Below, one piece after another: positions 1-9,297 of a DNA stretch of 64,000 nt (position 1 is the first letter of the stretch; each line of letters begins with the position of its first letter). The notes under the pieces were generated by a model. The model saw only the letters and a list, made by a program, of their open reading frames with translations. It did not search any database and had not been told where the DNA came from. The DNA lies in NCBI RefSeq assembly GCF_003020125.1, contig NZ_PYFW01000011.1:62001-126000 (forward strand), written 5' to 3'. Source of the stretch: Bradyrhizobium sp. MOS003 (lineage in GTDB: Bacteria; Pseudomonadota; Alphaproteobacteria; Rhizobiales; Xanthobacteraceae). Position numbers and translations under genes: made by a program.

Positions 1-1034
1 CCGGCGATCCGCCGGCCTGCTCGCAGCTCAAGGGTCCCGAGATCGCAGCCTGGTCGAAGATCGCGCCGACGGTCGATCTCGACGCCGTCGTCGCCGCCGC
101 CGGCTACGAGAAGGTCGTCGCGCCCGACCTTGCGAAGCTGCACAAGCCCGCCGGCAAGTGGATCGCACTGCCGCTGCAGATCTACAGCACCAATATGCTG
201 TTCCTGTCCAAGCGTGCGATGGACAAGGCCAAAGCCGACAAGATCCCCGTCACTTGGGCTGACTTCAACGATCTCGCTGAGAAGATGAAGGCGGGCGGTG
301 TCGCCTCTCCCATCGCCAACGGTGGCACCCGTCCGGACGACGGGCAGAAATTCGAAGCTGCGCTCGCCGGCATCAGCCCCGCAGCCTATCGCGCCGCCAT
401 CATGAATCTCGACAAGAAGGCGCTCGAGGGACCCGAGATCAAGGCCGCGTTCGCGCAGGTGCGCAAGATCGCCGACTGGATGGATCCCAATGTCGGCGCC
501 CAACACTTCTCGACCAACCTCAAGCGCTTCGTCGACGGCGATATGGGCATGATGATCATGGGCGGCTGGGCGCAGGGCGTGCTGCGCAATGCCGGCTTCA
601 AGTTCGAAGACTTCACGATCGCGCCGGGCCCGAGCGACAATGGTAAACCGGTGTTCCTGCTGAACGCCGACGCCTTCATCTTCTGGCAACGCAAGGAGGC
701 GGACCTGCAAGCCGGCCAGACGCTCATGGCCCAACTCGTCATGGATCCCGCGATCCAGACCATGTATTCGCAGATCACGGGATCGATCCCCGTGCGCACC
801 GATGTCGATCTGTCCGGCGAGGGCTGGTCCGAAGGGCAACGAACGACCTCGGCCGCCCTCAAAAGCGCTATCGCCAGCAATCAAGCCCTCCTCAGCATGG
901 CGCACAACATGGCGCAGGAGAACGGCATGACGGCCGCGATGATCGACGTGATCACCGAATACGTGAAGAACAAGACGATCAAGCCGGAGCAGGCGGCCAC
1001 CCGTCTCGCCGACGCCGTTGAGGGCGCGCGTTGA
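1..1034 (+). CDS. Sugar ABC transporter substrate-binding protein (5' partial)
   Basis: The reading frame is open from base 3, so this is the C-terminal ~343 residues of a larger periplasmic binding protein; the start and signal peptide lie left of the window. The sequence resembles the UgpB/MalE-like carbohydrate-binding family (COG1653 type): a conserved stretch around GKWIALPLQIYSTNMLF, where such proteins line the ligand pocket, and a W-rich middle part. It is followed with a 4-base overlap by two MalF/MalG-type permeases, then a MalK-type ATPase and a dehydrogenase, so it should deliver a sugar or polyol to that importer. The substrate cannot be read from the sequence. Confidence 0.85.
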   Translation, partial: GDPPACSQLKGPEIAAWSKIAPTVDLDAVVAAAGYEKVVAPDLAKLHKPAGKWIALPLQIYSTNMLFLSKRAMDKAKADKIPVTWADFNDLAEKMKAGGVASPIANGGTRPDDGQKFEAALAGISPAAYRAAIMNLDKKALEGPEIKAAFAQVRKIADWMDPNVGAQHFSTNLKRFVDGDMGMMIMGGWAQGVLRNAGFKFEDFTIAPGPSDNGKPVFLLNADAFIFWQRKEADLQAGQTLMAQLVMDPAIQTMYSQITGSIPVRTDVDLSGEGWSEGQRTTSAALKSAIASNQALLSMAHNMAQENGMTAAMIDVITEYVKNKTIKPEQAATRLADAVEGAR

Positions 1035-1954
1035 GCAATGTCGCCACGATGAAACCGGTCCGGCCGGCGCTTCCCGAATGGGTGCGCCGGCTGCCCGAAT
1101 ATCTGATGATCTGGGTGCCGCTGCTGCTGTCCGCCGCGCACCTCGTGTCGTTCTCGCTGTGGACGATCTGGATCTCGTTCACGCCGTCCACGCTCGTTCC
1201 AGTTTCGGGCTGGGTGGGGTTGCGCAACTACTCGTCAGTCCTGGCATCACGAAACTGGCAAATCGCTTTCGACAATCTGCTGCTGTTCGGCAGCGCTTTC
1301 GTGCTGCTGAGCGCGGCGACCGGCCTCGCCCTCGCGATCCTGCTCGACCAGCGCATTCGCGGCGAGAACGTGCTGCGGTCGATCTTCCTCTATCCCCTCG
1401 CGGTGTCGTTCGTGGTCACCGGCACCGTCTGGAGCTGGCTGCTCAATCCCGGCCTTGGAATCCAGAAGCTGGTCCACGACCTCGGCTGGACCTCCTTCAA
1501 GTTCGACTGGCTGATCGACCGCGACATGGCGATCTGGACCATCGTGATCGCGGCGATCTGGCAATCCTCGGGCTTCGCCATGGCGCTGTTCCTTGCCGGC
1601 CTCCGGTCCGTCGACACCGACATCATCAAGGCGGCGCAGATCGACGGGGCCGGGCCAGTTCGAATCTACCGCCGCATCATTCTGCCGTCGCTTTGGCCTA
1701 TCACCATCACCGTCGTCGTGATCCAGTTGCAGTTCGCGATTTCGACGTTCGACCTCGTCCGCGCGCTCACCAATGGCGGCCCGGGAATCGCGACCCAGCT
1801 GCCGGCACTCGTCGTCTACGACCTGATGTTCCAGCGCAGCCTGCTCGGCCGGGGCGCGGCGGCGGCAGTCCTCATGCTGCTCATTCTGCTCGCGGTGCTG
1901 CTGCCCTATGCGGCGTGGCGATATGTCCAGCGACGGCGGGCCGCCCATGCGTGA
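1031..1954 (+). CDS. Sugar ABC transporter permease, MalF/UgpA type
   Basis: Inner-membrane permease of 307 residues with about six hydrophobic segments. The cytoplasmic EAA loop that docks the ATPase is visible near residues 200-225 (AAQIDGAGPVRIYRRIILP). The start is a TTG at 1031 whose last two bases overlap the TGA of the binding-protein gene, indicating translational coupling. It pairs with the next permease to form the channel of a carbohydrate importer. The family assignment is firm; the substrate is unknown. Confidence 0.88.
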   Translation: MSNVATMKPVRPALPEWVRRLPEYLMIWVPLLLSAAHLVSFSLWTIWISFTPSTLVPVSGWVGLRNYSSVLASRNWQIAFDNLLLFGSAFVLLSAATGLALAILLDQRIRGENVLRSIFLYPLAVSFVVTGTVWSWLLNPGLGIQKLVHDLGWTSFKFDWLIDRDMAIWTIVIAAIWQSSGFAMALFLAGLRSVDTDIIKAAQIDGAGPVRIYRRIILPSLWPITITVVVIQLQFAISTFDLVRALTNGGPGIATQLPALVVYDLMFQRSLLGRGAAAAVLMLLILLAVLLPYAAWRYVQRRRAAHA

Positions 1955-2804
1955 CCGCTCCTTTGCACCAAGCCGGATCCTGATCTACCTCGTCGTCCTG
2001 CTGATCGCAGCAGCATGGCTCGCGCCGCTCGCCGTCGTCGTGCTGAATTCGCTCCGCAGCAACGAGGAGATCGCGCAGGGCTCGATGATCGGCTGGCCGC
2101 AGCATTGGGCCTGGAGCAACTATTTGACGGCGTGGAGCGGCTTCTGCGTCGCCGAGACCTGCGCCGGCATCCGGCCGTACATGCTGAATTCCGCGCTCGT
2201 CACCACCCCTGCGACGATCTTCTCGACCCTGCTCGGTGCGATCGCCGGCTACGCCGTGTCGCTCTGGCGTTTTCGCGGCGACACCTGGATCTACGGCATC
2301 GTGACGCTGGGCCTGTTCCTTCCCCAGCAGATGCGCCTGCTGCCCTGGACCATCGTACTGCGAGACATCGGTCTCATCAACACGCTGGCCGGCCTCGTGC
2401 TGATCCACACCATCCAGGGGCTCTCCTTCACCACGCTGTTCTGCCGCAACTATTATGTCGCCATTCCCCACGAATTGATCAGGGCCGCCCGCATCGACGG
2501 CGCCGGGTTCTTCCGCATCTTCTGGCGCATCATCCTGCCGCTCTCTGGTCCGATCCTGGTGGTCACCGTGATCTGGCAGTTCACGCATATCTGGAACGAG
2601 TTTCTCTATGGCGTAACGTTCACGAGCGGCCAGCAGCAGCCCGTCACCGCCGCTCTCATCGCGCTGTCCGCCGCCGTCGCAGACATCCCGCAGCATGGCG
2701 TGCAGAGCGCCGCAGTGATCATCGCGGCGCTTCCGACGCTGTTGATCTATCTCCTCGGCGGCAAATACTTCGTCCGCGGCCTGACTGCCGGGGCCGTGAA
2801 GTGA
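1947..2804 (+). CDS. Sugar ABC transporter permease, MalG/UgpE type
   Basis: Second inner-membrane permease, 285 residues from ATG 1947; this start overlaps the stop of the preceding permease by 8 bases and leaves MRDRSFAPSR before the first membrane segment. In-frame starts at 1908 and 1923 would add only an unlikely polar extension. The EAA motif is clear (LIRAARIDGAGFFRIFWRIILP), as is the conserved W-N-E-F segment near the C-terminal third. It forms a heterodimer with the upstream permease. Confidence 0.87.
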   Translation: MRDRSFAPSRILIYLVVLLIAAAWLAPLAVVVLNSLRSNEEIAQGSMIGWPQHWAWSNYLTAWSGFCVAETCAGIRPYMLNSALVTTPATIFSTLLGAIAGYAVSLWRFRGDTWIYGIVTLGLFLPQQMRLLPWTIVLRDIGLINTLAGLVLIHTIQGLSFTTLFCRNYYVAIPHELIRAARIDGAGFFRIFWRIILPLSGPILVVTVIWQFTHIWNEFLYGVTFTSGQQQPVTAALIALSAAVADIPQHGVQSAAVIIAALPTLLIYLLGGKYFVRGLTAGAVK

Positions 2805-2814
2805 TGGAGTTGTC

Positions 2815-3924
2815 ATGGCAGCACTGAGCATTCGCACCCTGTCGAAGCGCTACGCCAATCTCGAGGTGCTGAAGGGGATCGATCTCGACATCGAAAGCGG
2901 CGAGTTCACGGTGCTGGTCGGCCCGTCCGGCTGCGGCAAGTCCACCTTGCTCAATATCGTTGCCGGGCTCGATCATCCAAGCGCAGGGACCGTCGAGATC
3001 GGCGGGCGCGTCGTCAACGACGTCCCGCCGAAAGACCGCGACATCGCCATGGTGTTCCAGTCCTACGCGCTCTACCCGTCGATGACGGTACGCCAGAACA
3101 TCACTTTCGGCATGGAATGCCGTCACGTACCCAAGGCCGAGCAGGACAAGGCGGTCGCGAACGTCGCCAGACTGCTCCAGATCGAGCCGCTGCTCGGCCG
3201 CAAACCCTCGCAATTGTCCGGCGGCCAGCGCCAGCGCGTGGCGATGGGCCGCGCGCTGGTGCGTGATCCCCTGCTCTTCCTGTTCGACGAGCCGCTGTCC
3301 AATCTCGACGCGAAACTGCGCGTCGAGATGCGGATGGAGATCAAGCGGCTGCACCAGCGCATCGGCGCGACCATCATCTATGTCACCCACGACCAGATCG
3401 AGGCGATGACGATGGCGACGCGGATCGCCGTGATGCATCGCGGCGTGGTGCAGCAGTTTGCCGATCCTGACACTGTGTACCGCTATCCCGCCAATCTGTT
3501 CGTCGCGCGCTTCATGGGCTCGCCTCCGATGAACACCATGCCGGCGCGGCTCGAGGCAGACGCCGGCGGGCCCGTGGTCGTGATCGGCGCAGGGCGACCG
3601 GACGAGGTTCGCCTCCGCCTGCAGGGATACGATGCGGCGGCGCCGTATCTCGGGCGCGAGGTGGTGTTCGGGATCAGGCCGGAATGCATCGCGGAGGGCA
3701 ACCGCGTGTTCTCCGCCGATGCGCCCATCGTCGTCCACGCGCCGGTGGAGATGGTCGAGCCCACCGGCGCCGAAACCATCGTGCTGCTGCGGCTCGGCGG
3801 CGAGTCCGCGCTGGCGCGCATCACGCCGGACATCCGCCCGCCGCCGGGGATGGCGGCCCCCTTCGCGCTCGATACGCGCCGCATCTGCCTGTTCGACCCC
3901 GAGACGGAGCGACTGATCGCATGA
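2815..3924 (+). CDS. Sugar ABC transporter ATP-binding protein, UgpC/MalK type
   Basis: ATPase of 369 residues that powers the importer. Walker A is GPSGCGKST (~res. 38-46), the Q-loop lies in MVFQSYALYP, the signature is LSGGQRQRVAMGRAL, Walker B is LLFLFDEPLSNLD and the switch His is in VTHDQ. The last ~130 residues form the C-terminal OB/TOBE regulatory domain typical of MalK/UgpC proteins, with a conserved GIRPE motif. It begins 10 bases after the permease stop and its own stop overlaps the ATG of the dehydrogenase, so all five genes are one operon. Confidence 0.92.
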   Translation: MAALSIRTLSKRYANLEVLKGIDLDIESGEFTVLVGPSGCGKSTLLNIVAGLDHPSAGTVEIGGRVVNDVPPKDRDIAMVFQSYALYPSMTVRQNITFGMECRHVPKAEQDKAVANVARLLQIEPLLGRKPSQLSGGQRQRVAMGRALVRDPLLFLFDEPLSNLDAKLRVEMRMEIKRLHQRIGATIIYVTHDQIEAMTMATRIAVMHRGVVQQFADPDTVYRYPANLFVARFMGSPPMNTMPARLEADAGGPVVVIGAGRPDEVRLRLQGYDAAAPYLGREVVFGIRPECIAEGNRVFSADAPIVVHAPVEMVEPTGAETIVLLRLGGESALARITPDIRPPPGMAAPFALDTRRICLFDPETERLIA

Positions 3925-4688
3925 CAAAGACGAACTATGCCGGACTTGCTGACCGCGTCGTACTGATCACCGGCGGTGCCAGCGGCATCGGGGCCGCCTT
4001 CGTGCGCGCCTTCGCGGGCCAGGGAGCGCGCGTGGCGTTCCTCGACGTCGATGAAGCGGCCGGCAGGGCGTTGGTCTCGGAGGTGAGCGCTGCGACCGAA
4101 ACCGCGCCCTTGTTCGTGCCCTGCGACCTCCTCGACATCGAAGCCTTGCGCGCCGCCATGGCACAGGTGCACCGATCGCTCGGCGATGCCGCAGTCCTCG
4201 TCAACAATGCCGCCAACGATCAGCGCCAGGTGCTGAGCGAAGTGACGCCCGCCGAGTTCGACTGGACGATCGGCGTCAATCTCAAGCACGTCTTCTTTGC
4301 CGCGCAGGCCGTCGTGCCGCAGATGCAGGCGCGCGGCGGCGGCTCGATCATCAACATGTCGTCGATCGCCTGGATGCGCGGTGCCCCGGCGCTGCCGGTC
4401 TATGCCGCGGCCAAGGCGGCGATCGTCGGGTTCACCAACTCGCTGGCACGATCGGTCGGCCACGAGCGCATCCGCGTCAATGCGATTGCACCGGGCATGG
4501 TCATCACCGAGCGCCAGCGCCGGCTGTGGTATCCGGACGAGAAGGTCATCGCCGAGATGCGCTCACGCCAGGCCGTTCCGGATGCCGTGACGCCGGAGGA
4601 CATCGCCAACATGGCGCTGTTCCTGGCCTCCGACGAAAGCCAGCGCATCACCAGTCAGTGTTTTCGCGTGGATGCAGGCCTCACCTAA
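3921..4688 (+). CDS. Short-chain dehydrogenase/reductase (SDR)
   Basis: Classical NAD(P)-dependent SDR of 255 residues. The cofactor motif TGGASGIG is at residues ~17-24, NNA follows strand 4, and the catalytic Ser and YxxxK are in the SSIAW...YAAAK region. ATG 3921 overlaps the stop of the ABC ATPase (ATGA), the usual coupling for an operon's last gene. Its position after a sugar importer suggests that it oxidises the imported sugar or polyol, like the sugar dehydrogenases of rhizobia; the exact substrate is inference. Confidence 0.88.
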   Translation: MTKTNYAGLADRVVLITGGASGIGAAFVRAFAGQGARVAFLDVDEAAGRALVSEVSAATETAPLFVPCDLLDIEALRAAMAQVHRSLGDAAVLVNNAANDQRQVLSEVTPAEFDWTIGVNLKHVFFAAQAVVPQMQARGGGSIINMSSIAWMRGAPALPVYAAAKAAIVGFTNSLARSVGHERIRVNAIAPGMVITERQRRLWYPDEKVIAEMRSRQAVPDAVTPEDIANMALFLASDESQRITSQCFRVDAGLT

Positions 4689-4972
4689 CCTCGTATCCGC
4701 GAAGATCGTACAGAGGCTGCTTCCGAAGCCTGCCAACGTTCGTATCACCGTCTGGTTCTCCAGCATCCATCGTGATGGAAGGCCACCGGCGATCGCGGTT
4801 AGACAGGCTTGCTTCCCTTATACAAACTTCCCGTTCCTATTGACTCGCATCACGAATGGGCAAATCCTCGCAACAACGATTGCCATCGCTCATTTCAGCA
4901 GTGCGAACTTCGGCGCCCGCCTTTATCGGCGCCATCTAAACCAAACTCTTCTGGACAGAAACGGAGGGCCCG
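4689..4972. other. Intergenic region without a clear gene
   Basis: This 284-base stretch separates the sugar operon from the TPR-like gene. I see no convincing coding frame, hairpin terminator or RNA gene. A TTGACT hexamer near 4840 could be a -35 element, but no good -10 follows. A purine-rich Shine-Dalgarno (ACGGAGGG) ends about 4 bases before ATG 4973. Confidence 0.4.
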
Positions 4973-6575
4973 ATGCGCGCGCTCGCCTTGAGAACCGTCT
5001 CACTTCTCGTCCTTGCTATCCCGGTGTCGCTTTCCTCCATGCCAGCGGCCCGCGGCGAGGACGGGACCGACGAGCAGTTCGGCAAAGTCCACTTCCAGAC
5101 CACCTGCAATGAAGTCGCGCAGCGCCGCTTTGACCGCGGCATGCGCTATCAGCACTCGTTCTGGTACCGTCCGGCTAAAGAGATCTTCGAGGAGACCTTG
5201 CAGGCCGATCCGGAATGCGCGATCGCCCATTGGGGCATTGCCCTGAGCCTGCTGTACAATCCGCATTTTCCGGCGCCGAAGGAAAATCTCGCCGCCGGCC
5301 TCGCTGCGCTGCAGAAGGCCAAGGCACTCGGCGCCAAGAGCGAGCGCGAACGTGACTATATCGACGCGCTGCTGGCCTTCTATTCGGGCGACGAAAAGAC
5401 GACGTTTGGCCAGCGCGCGCAGGCCTATCTGAAGGCAACCGAAGCCGTCGCCGCCCGCTATCCCGATGATGACGAGGCGCAGATCGCCTACGCCATCACG
5501 CTCAACGTCACGGCGTCACCAAGCGACAAGACCTACGCCAACCAGCTCAAGGGCGCGGCCATTCTGGAACCTATCTTCAAGCGGCAGCCGCGGCACCCCG
5601 GGGGTCGCGCATTACCTGATTCACCTGTACGACTATCCGGCGATAGCAGAGCAAGGGCTCGACGCTGCCAAGCGCTATTCCGAGATCGCGCCCGCCGCGC
5701 CGCACGCCTTGCATATGCCGTCGCACATCTTCACGCGCGTCGGCTACTGGAATGAATCCATCGAGGCCAATAGCCGTTCTGCCAAAGCTGCAAAGGAAGG
5801 CAGAGATCCCAGCGAGCAGCTGCACGCCAACGACTACATGGTTTACGCCCTGCTCCAGCTTGCGCAGGACAATCGAGCCCGCGATGTCATCGGGGACATG
5901 CTTGCGACCACCGGCTTTGCGCCGGCCGTCCGGGCCGGTCCTTACGCCATAGCAGCCAGTCAGGCGCGCTTTATGGTCGAACGCGGCGATTGGCAGGGTG
6001 CTGCTGCTCTGAAGGTCGAGCCGAGCCGGTTCGCCTATGTCGATGCGATTACCCATTTCGCCCGCGCCCTTGGCGCCGCACGAACCGGCAATGCAGACGC
6101 AGCAACGGCGGACATCGCCAAACTGGCAGAGCTGCGAGACAAGTTGCAGCAGGACAAGGATGCCTATTGGGCTGAGATCGTCGACATTCAGTGGCAGGTC
6201 GCCACGGCCTGGCAGCTCAATACCCAGGGAAAACAAGCGGACGCCCTGGAAGCGATGCGCCTTGCGGCCGATGCCGAAGACAAAACCGAAAAATCTATCG
6301 TGACGCCGGGCCCGCTTGCCCCGGCACGCGAGCTTTATGGGACCATGCTGCTCGAGCGCGGCATGGCGAGGGAAGCGTTGGCGGCGTTCGAAAGCACCAT
6401 GCGCAAGGAGCCGAACCGCTTCGGCGCGACGATCGGCGCTGCTCACGCCGCCGAGAAATCGGGGGACGCCGTGAAGGCGCGCCAGTACTATGCGAGGGTT
6501 GTCGACATGGCGCGGAATGGAGACTCCTCGCGCGAGGACCTCGCGGCGGCACGAAGGTTCATGGCCCAGAATTAG
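4973..6575 (+). pseudogene. Secreted TPR-like repeat protein, frameshifted
   Basis: A single gene is spread over two frames. The first runs from ATG 4973 with a signal peptide (hydrophobic residues ~8-25, ending near ARG). The second takes over near 5605 and continues to the stop at 6575. Removing one G from the five-G run at 5600-5604 joins ...RQPRHPG directly to VAHYLIHLYDYP and gives one 533-residue protein. The fused product has tetratricopeptide-like helical repeats (AIAHWGIALSLLYNPHFP; APHALHMPSHIFTRVGYW), a family of exported bacterial proteins of unknown role. The shift is either a genuine recent inactivation or an assembly error in the C4G5 run; codon use on both sides still looks functional. 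Confidence 0.75.
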
Positions 6576-6597
6576 GAGGAGTGCCGCGGCAGTTTCC

Positions 6598-7161
6598 ATG
6601 CGCGTGACAAGCAAATTCGTCGCGATCAGCGCAGCTATGGCAGTGCTTTGCGCAGTTGCTGCGGTCTGGATGTTGCGATCCGGCGAAGCGGCGCGCGCGA
6701 CGGCATCGGGCGAGATCCGCCCGGCGTGGACGGAGGCCGACTGGCCTTTCGCCACAGACCCCTGGGGAAAAGGAAGGGCGTTCCGCTGCAAGGCGGCTGA
6801 TTGCGGCACCGAGGTCCAGCTCTACGTTCGCGCCAAGCTGGGCTTTTGCAATTGCGCCACGGGCGTCGCCGACGATGGCGACTTGGAGCAGATGGGCGAC
6901 CTGGCGCTGATCGGCAAGGCAACCCCGGTCGGGGCCGGTCACGAGATCATTGTCGGCCCGATGCGCGGCCGCAGTCGGGCCTATCGCATCGAGGGGAGCA
7001 GGAAGACCGCGCTTTCACTAGCATTCAATCAGCGCTGCGACATGGTGGCCGCGGTGGTTTTGGCTGGATCGGACGCGCCCGCGTCCCTGGAGCCGACGGT
7101 GCTTACGTTCCTCAATAGCGGCCGCATGTTGCAATGGGCAGAGATCGCACTCGGCTTGTGA
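6598..7161 (+). CDS. Unknown exported or membrane-anchored protein
   Basis: Predicted protein of 187 residues from ATG 6598. It has a positive N-terminus (MRVTSKF) followed by one hydrophobic segment (~res. 8-24), a signal peptide or anchor. The rest is a soluble domain with cysteines in a C-x4-C arrangement (FRCKAADCG) and a CNC motif (GFCNCATG), plus a later Cys (NQRCD). An AGGAGG-like purine stretch lies just after the previous stop, rather far (~17 bases) from this ATG. I do not recognise the family. It may be co-transcribed with the frameshifted TPR gene. Confidence 0.6.
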   Translation: MRVTSKFVAISAAMAVLCAVAAVWMLRSGEAARATASGEIRPAWTEADWPFATDPWGKGRAFRCKAADCGTEVQLYVRAKLGFCNCATGVADDGDLEQMGDLALIGKATPVGAGHEIIVGPMRGRSRAYRIEGSRKTALSLAFNQRCDMVAAVVLAGSDAPASLEPTVLTFLNSGRMLQWAEIALGL

Positions 7162-7239
7162 CTCGGGGCGATTCGCCTTCCTACGCTTGCAGAAGGATAA
7201 GTCTGTTTATTTTCTTCAAGGGATCGCGCTCGGCCCGCC

Positions 7240-8421
7240 CTAGCTCGTTGCCCTGCCCTTGCGCATCGTCGCCAGCACGATGTCGGCCGCCAGCACGCTC
7301 GGTGACTTGTTGCCGGTCGACATGATCCGATCGAGCTGGGCAAACGCCTCGACCTGCTGCCGCCGCAGCGGGGAATCCGTCAGCACATCACGAAGCGCCG
7401 GCGCCAGCTTCTCCGGCGTGCAATCCTCCTGAAGGAACTCCGGAATGACATCCCTCCCGATCACGAGATTGGCGAGGATCACCGAGGACACGCGGATCGC
7501 GCGACGCAGGATGAAGGCCTCGATTGCGCCGACGCGATAGGCCGTCACCATCGGGATCCCCGATAGTGCGAGCTCCAGCGTCACCGTACCGGATTTGGCC
7601 AGCGCCGCACGCGCGACGCGGAACACGGCGCGCTTCTCGTTTTCGCCGGTCACGATCCTTGGCTTGACCGGCCAGCTCGCGACGCCTTCGCGGATGGTGG
7701 CTTCCAGATGCGGCATCGTCGGCAGCACCAGTTCGAACGCGCGGCCTTCGGCCTGCAAGCGACCGAGCGTCGCGCCGAAGACGTCGAGGTGGTGCCGGAC
7801 CTCGCTGCGACGGCTGCCGGGCAGGACCAGCAGCACCGGCGGCTCGCCATCGCGGCGCGCCTGCTCCTCCGCGTTCGGTCGCAGCGAGGGCAATTGCTCG
7901 ACCAAGGGATGGCCGACATAGCTGCAGGGCGGTCCGCCGAGCTTGCGGTACTCCTCCGGCTCGAACGGCAGGAGACCGAGTACATGGTCGACATAACCGA
8001 GCATGGTCCGCGCCCGCCCCGGCCGCCACGCCCAGAGCTGCGGGGAGACGTAATCGACGACCGGGATCGCCGGATTCGTCGCGCGCACGCGGCGGGCGAC
8101 GCGATGGGTGAAATCGGGGCTGTCGATGATGACGAGCGCGTCCGGCGCGGCCTCGGTCACGGCGTCGGCCGTCTGGCGGATCAGCCGCAGAATTTTCGGC
8201 AATTGCTGCACAACCGCGGCGAAGCCGACGATGGACAGATCCTCGATCGCAAACAGCGATTCGAGCCCTTCGCGCGCCATGGTCCGGCCGCCGACGCCGA
8301 CGAATTGCACGCCGTCACCGAGGCGCTGGCGCAGCACCTTCATCAAGGCGCTGCCGAGCCGGTCGCCGGATTCCTCCGTGGCGATCAGGAATATCTTGCA
8401 CTTGGGATCGCGCGACTGCAT
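7240..8421 (-). CDS. lpxB: Lipid-A-disaccharide synthase
   Basis: Glycosyltransferase family 19 enzyme (393 residues) that joins UDP-2,3-diacylglucosamine and lipid X at the inner membrane to make the lipid A disaccharide. The N-terminus KIFLIATEESGDRLGSALM matches the family's GE.SGD region; the middle contains VDYVSPQLWAWRPGR and LPGSRRSEVRHH, both highly conserved in LpxB. The ATG at 8421 shares its A with the TGA of lpxI; a GTG one codon upstream is an alternative. Last gene of the lpxA-lpxI-lpxB unit. Confidence 0.96.
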   Translation of the reverse strand: MQSRDPKCKIFLIATEESGDRLGSALMKVLRQRLGDGVQFVGVGGRTMAREGLESLFAIEDLSIVGFAAVVQQLPKILRLIRQTADAVTEAAPDALVIIDSPDFTHRVARRVRATNPAIPVVDYVSPQLWAWRPGRARTMLGYVDHVLGLLPFEPEEYRKLGGPPCSYVGHPLVEQLPSLRPNAEEQARRDGEPPVLLVLPGSRRSEVRHHLDVFGATLGRLQAEGRAFELVLPTMPHLEATIREGVASWPVKPRIVTGENEKRAVFRVARAALAKSGTVTLELALSGIPMVTAYRVGAIEAFILRRAIRVSSVILANLVIGRDVIPEFLQEDCTPEKLAPALRDVLTDSPLRRQQVEAFAQLDRIMSTGNKSPSVLAADIVLATMRKGRATS

Positions 8422-9290
8422 CACGCCGGCAGACCGATGACGAAGAGATATTTGGCGTCGGCCAGCGCGATCATCGCCTGCGGCTCGGCGGCGATGGTGT
8501 TGCCGGCAATGACGGCGAGGCCCGCGAGGCCGGCCGCCGCGACACCTTCGAGCGTGCGCGGACCGATCGTCGGCAGGTCGAAGCGTAGATCCTGGCCGCT
8601 CTTCGGCGCCTTGACCAGCACGCCGCGGCCGGCGGCCGCGCGAATGCGCCCCTCCTCGCGCAGCCGTGCGACGCGCGCGAGCAGCGCGTCGGTGCCCTCG
8701 ATGTCTTCGACCGCCACCACATGGCCGTCGATCACCACCACGGCCTGGCCGATGTCGAACGGGCCGAGCGCCGTCAGCACTGCGCGACCGCGCGCAATGT
8801 CGGTCTTGCTGTTGTCGTTCGGCCAGGCGCGGCTGATGCAGCCCTCGGGCATCAGCAGGTCGGGCGCGACGTCCTTGATGCCGACCATGCGAAAGCCGCC
8901 CTGCTCGATGATGCGGCCGACGCCGGACAGCAGATGATCGTCGCCGCCGCGGAAGGCGCGGATGACGTTGCCGAGCAAGCGCAGCGTCGTGACGTCGAAC
9001 CTTATTTCGGTCAGCGAGGGCCGTACCAGCGTGCCGATGAAGATCAGGTCGCGGCAGCCCTCCTCGCGGAACAGTCGCATGGCACGCCCGAGCTGGCCGA
9101 CCGAGATCCAGCGATGGCGGAACTTCTCCACCTGCGCCGGATCACAGGCCCCACGCAGCGGAAACAGCACCGGCGTGATCCCGCGGGCGGCGAGCGAGTC
9201 GGCGACCGCGAACGGCATCGCGCCGCCGCCGGCGACGATGCCGACCGGCGATGCAATCTCCGACGCCGCCGATGTCATGTCCGCGGCCAT
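8421..9290 (-). CDS. lpxI: UDP-2,3-diacylglucosamine pyrophosphatase LpxI
   Basis: DUF1009 family enzyme of ~289 residues that hydrolyses UDP-2,3-diacylglucosamine to lipid X, the step done by LpxH in gammaproteobacteria; most alphaproteobacteria use LpxI. Visible features are the N-terminal GIVAGGGAMPFAVADSLAARG motif and the C-terminal domain with KSGQDLRFDLPTIGP. The start is set at ATG 9290, right after the lpxA stop (9298); ATG 9278 is possible. Both ends couple it to lpxA and lpxB. Confidence 0.94.
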   Translation of the reverse strand: MAADMTSAASEIASPVGIVAGGGAMPFAVADSLAARGITPVLFPLRGACDPAQVEKFRHRWISVGQLGRAMRLFREEGCRDLIFIGTLVRPSLTEIRFDVTTLRLLGNVIRAFRGGDDHLLSGVGRIIEQGGFRMVGIKDVAPDLLMPEGCISRAWPNDNSKTDIARGRAVLTALGPFDIGQAVVVIDGHVVAVEDIEGTDALLARVARLREEGRIRAAAGRGVLVKAPKSGQDLRFDLPTIGPRTLEGVAAAGLAGLAVIAGNTIAAEPQAMIALADAKYLFVIGLPA

Positions 9291-9297
9291 CCCCGGA

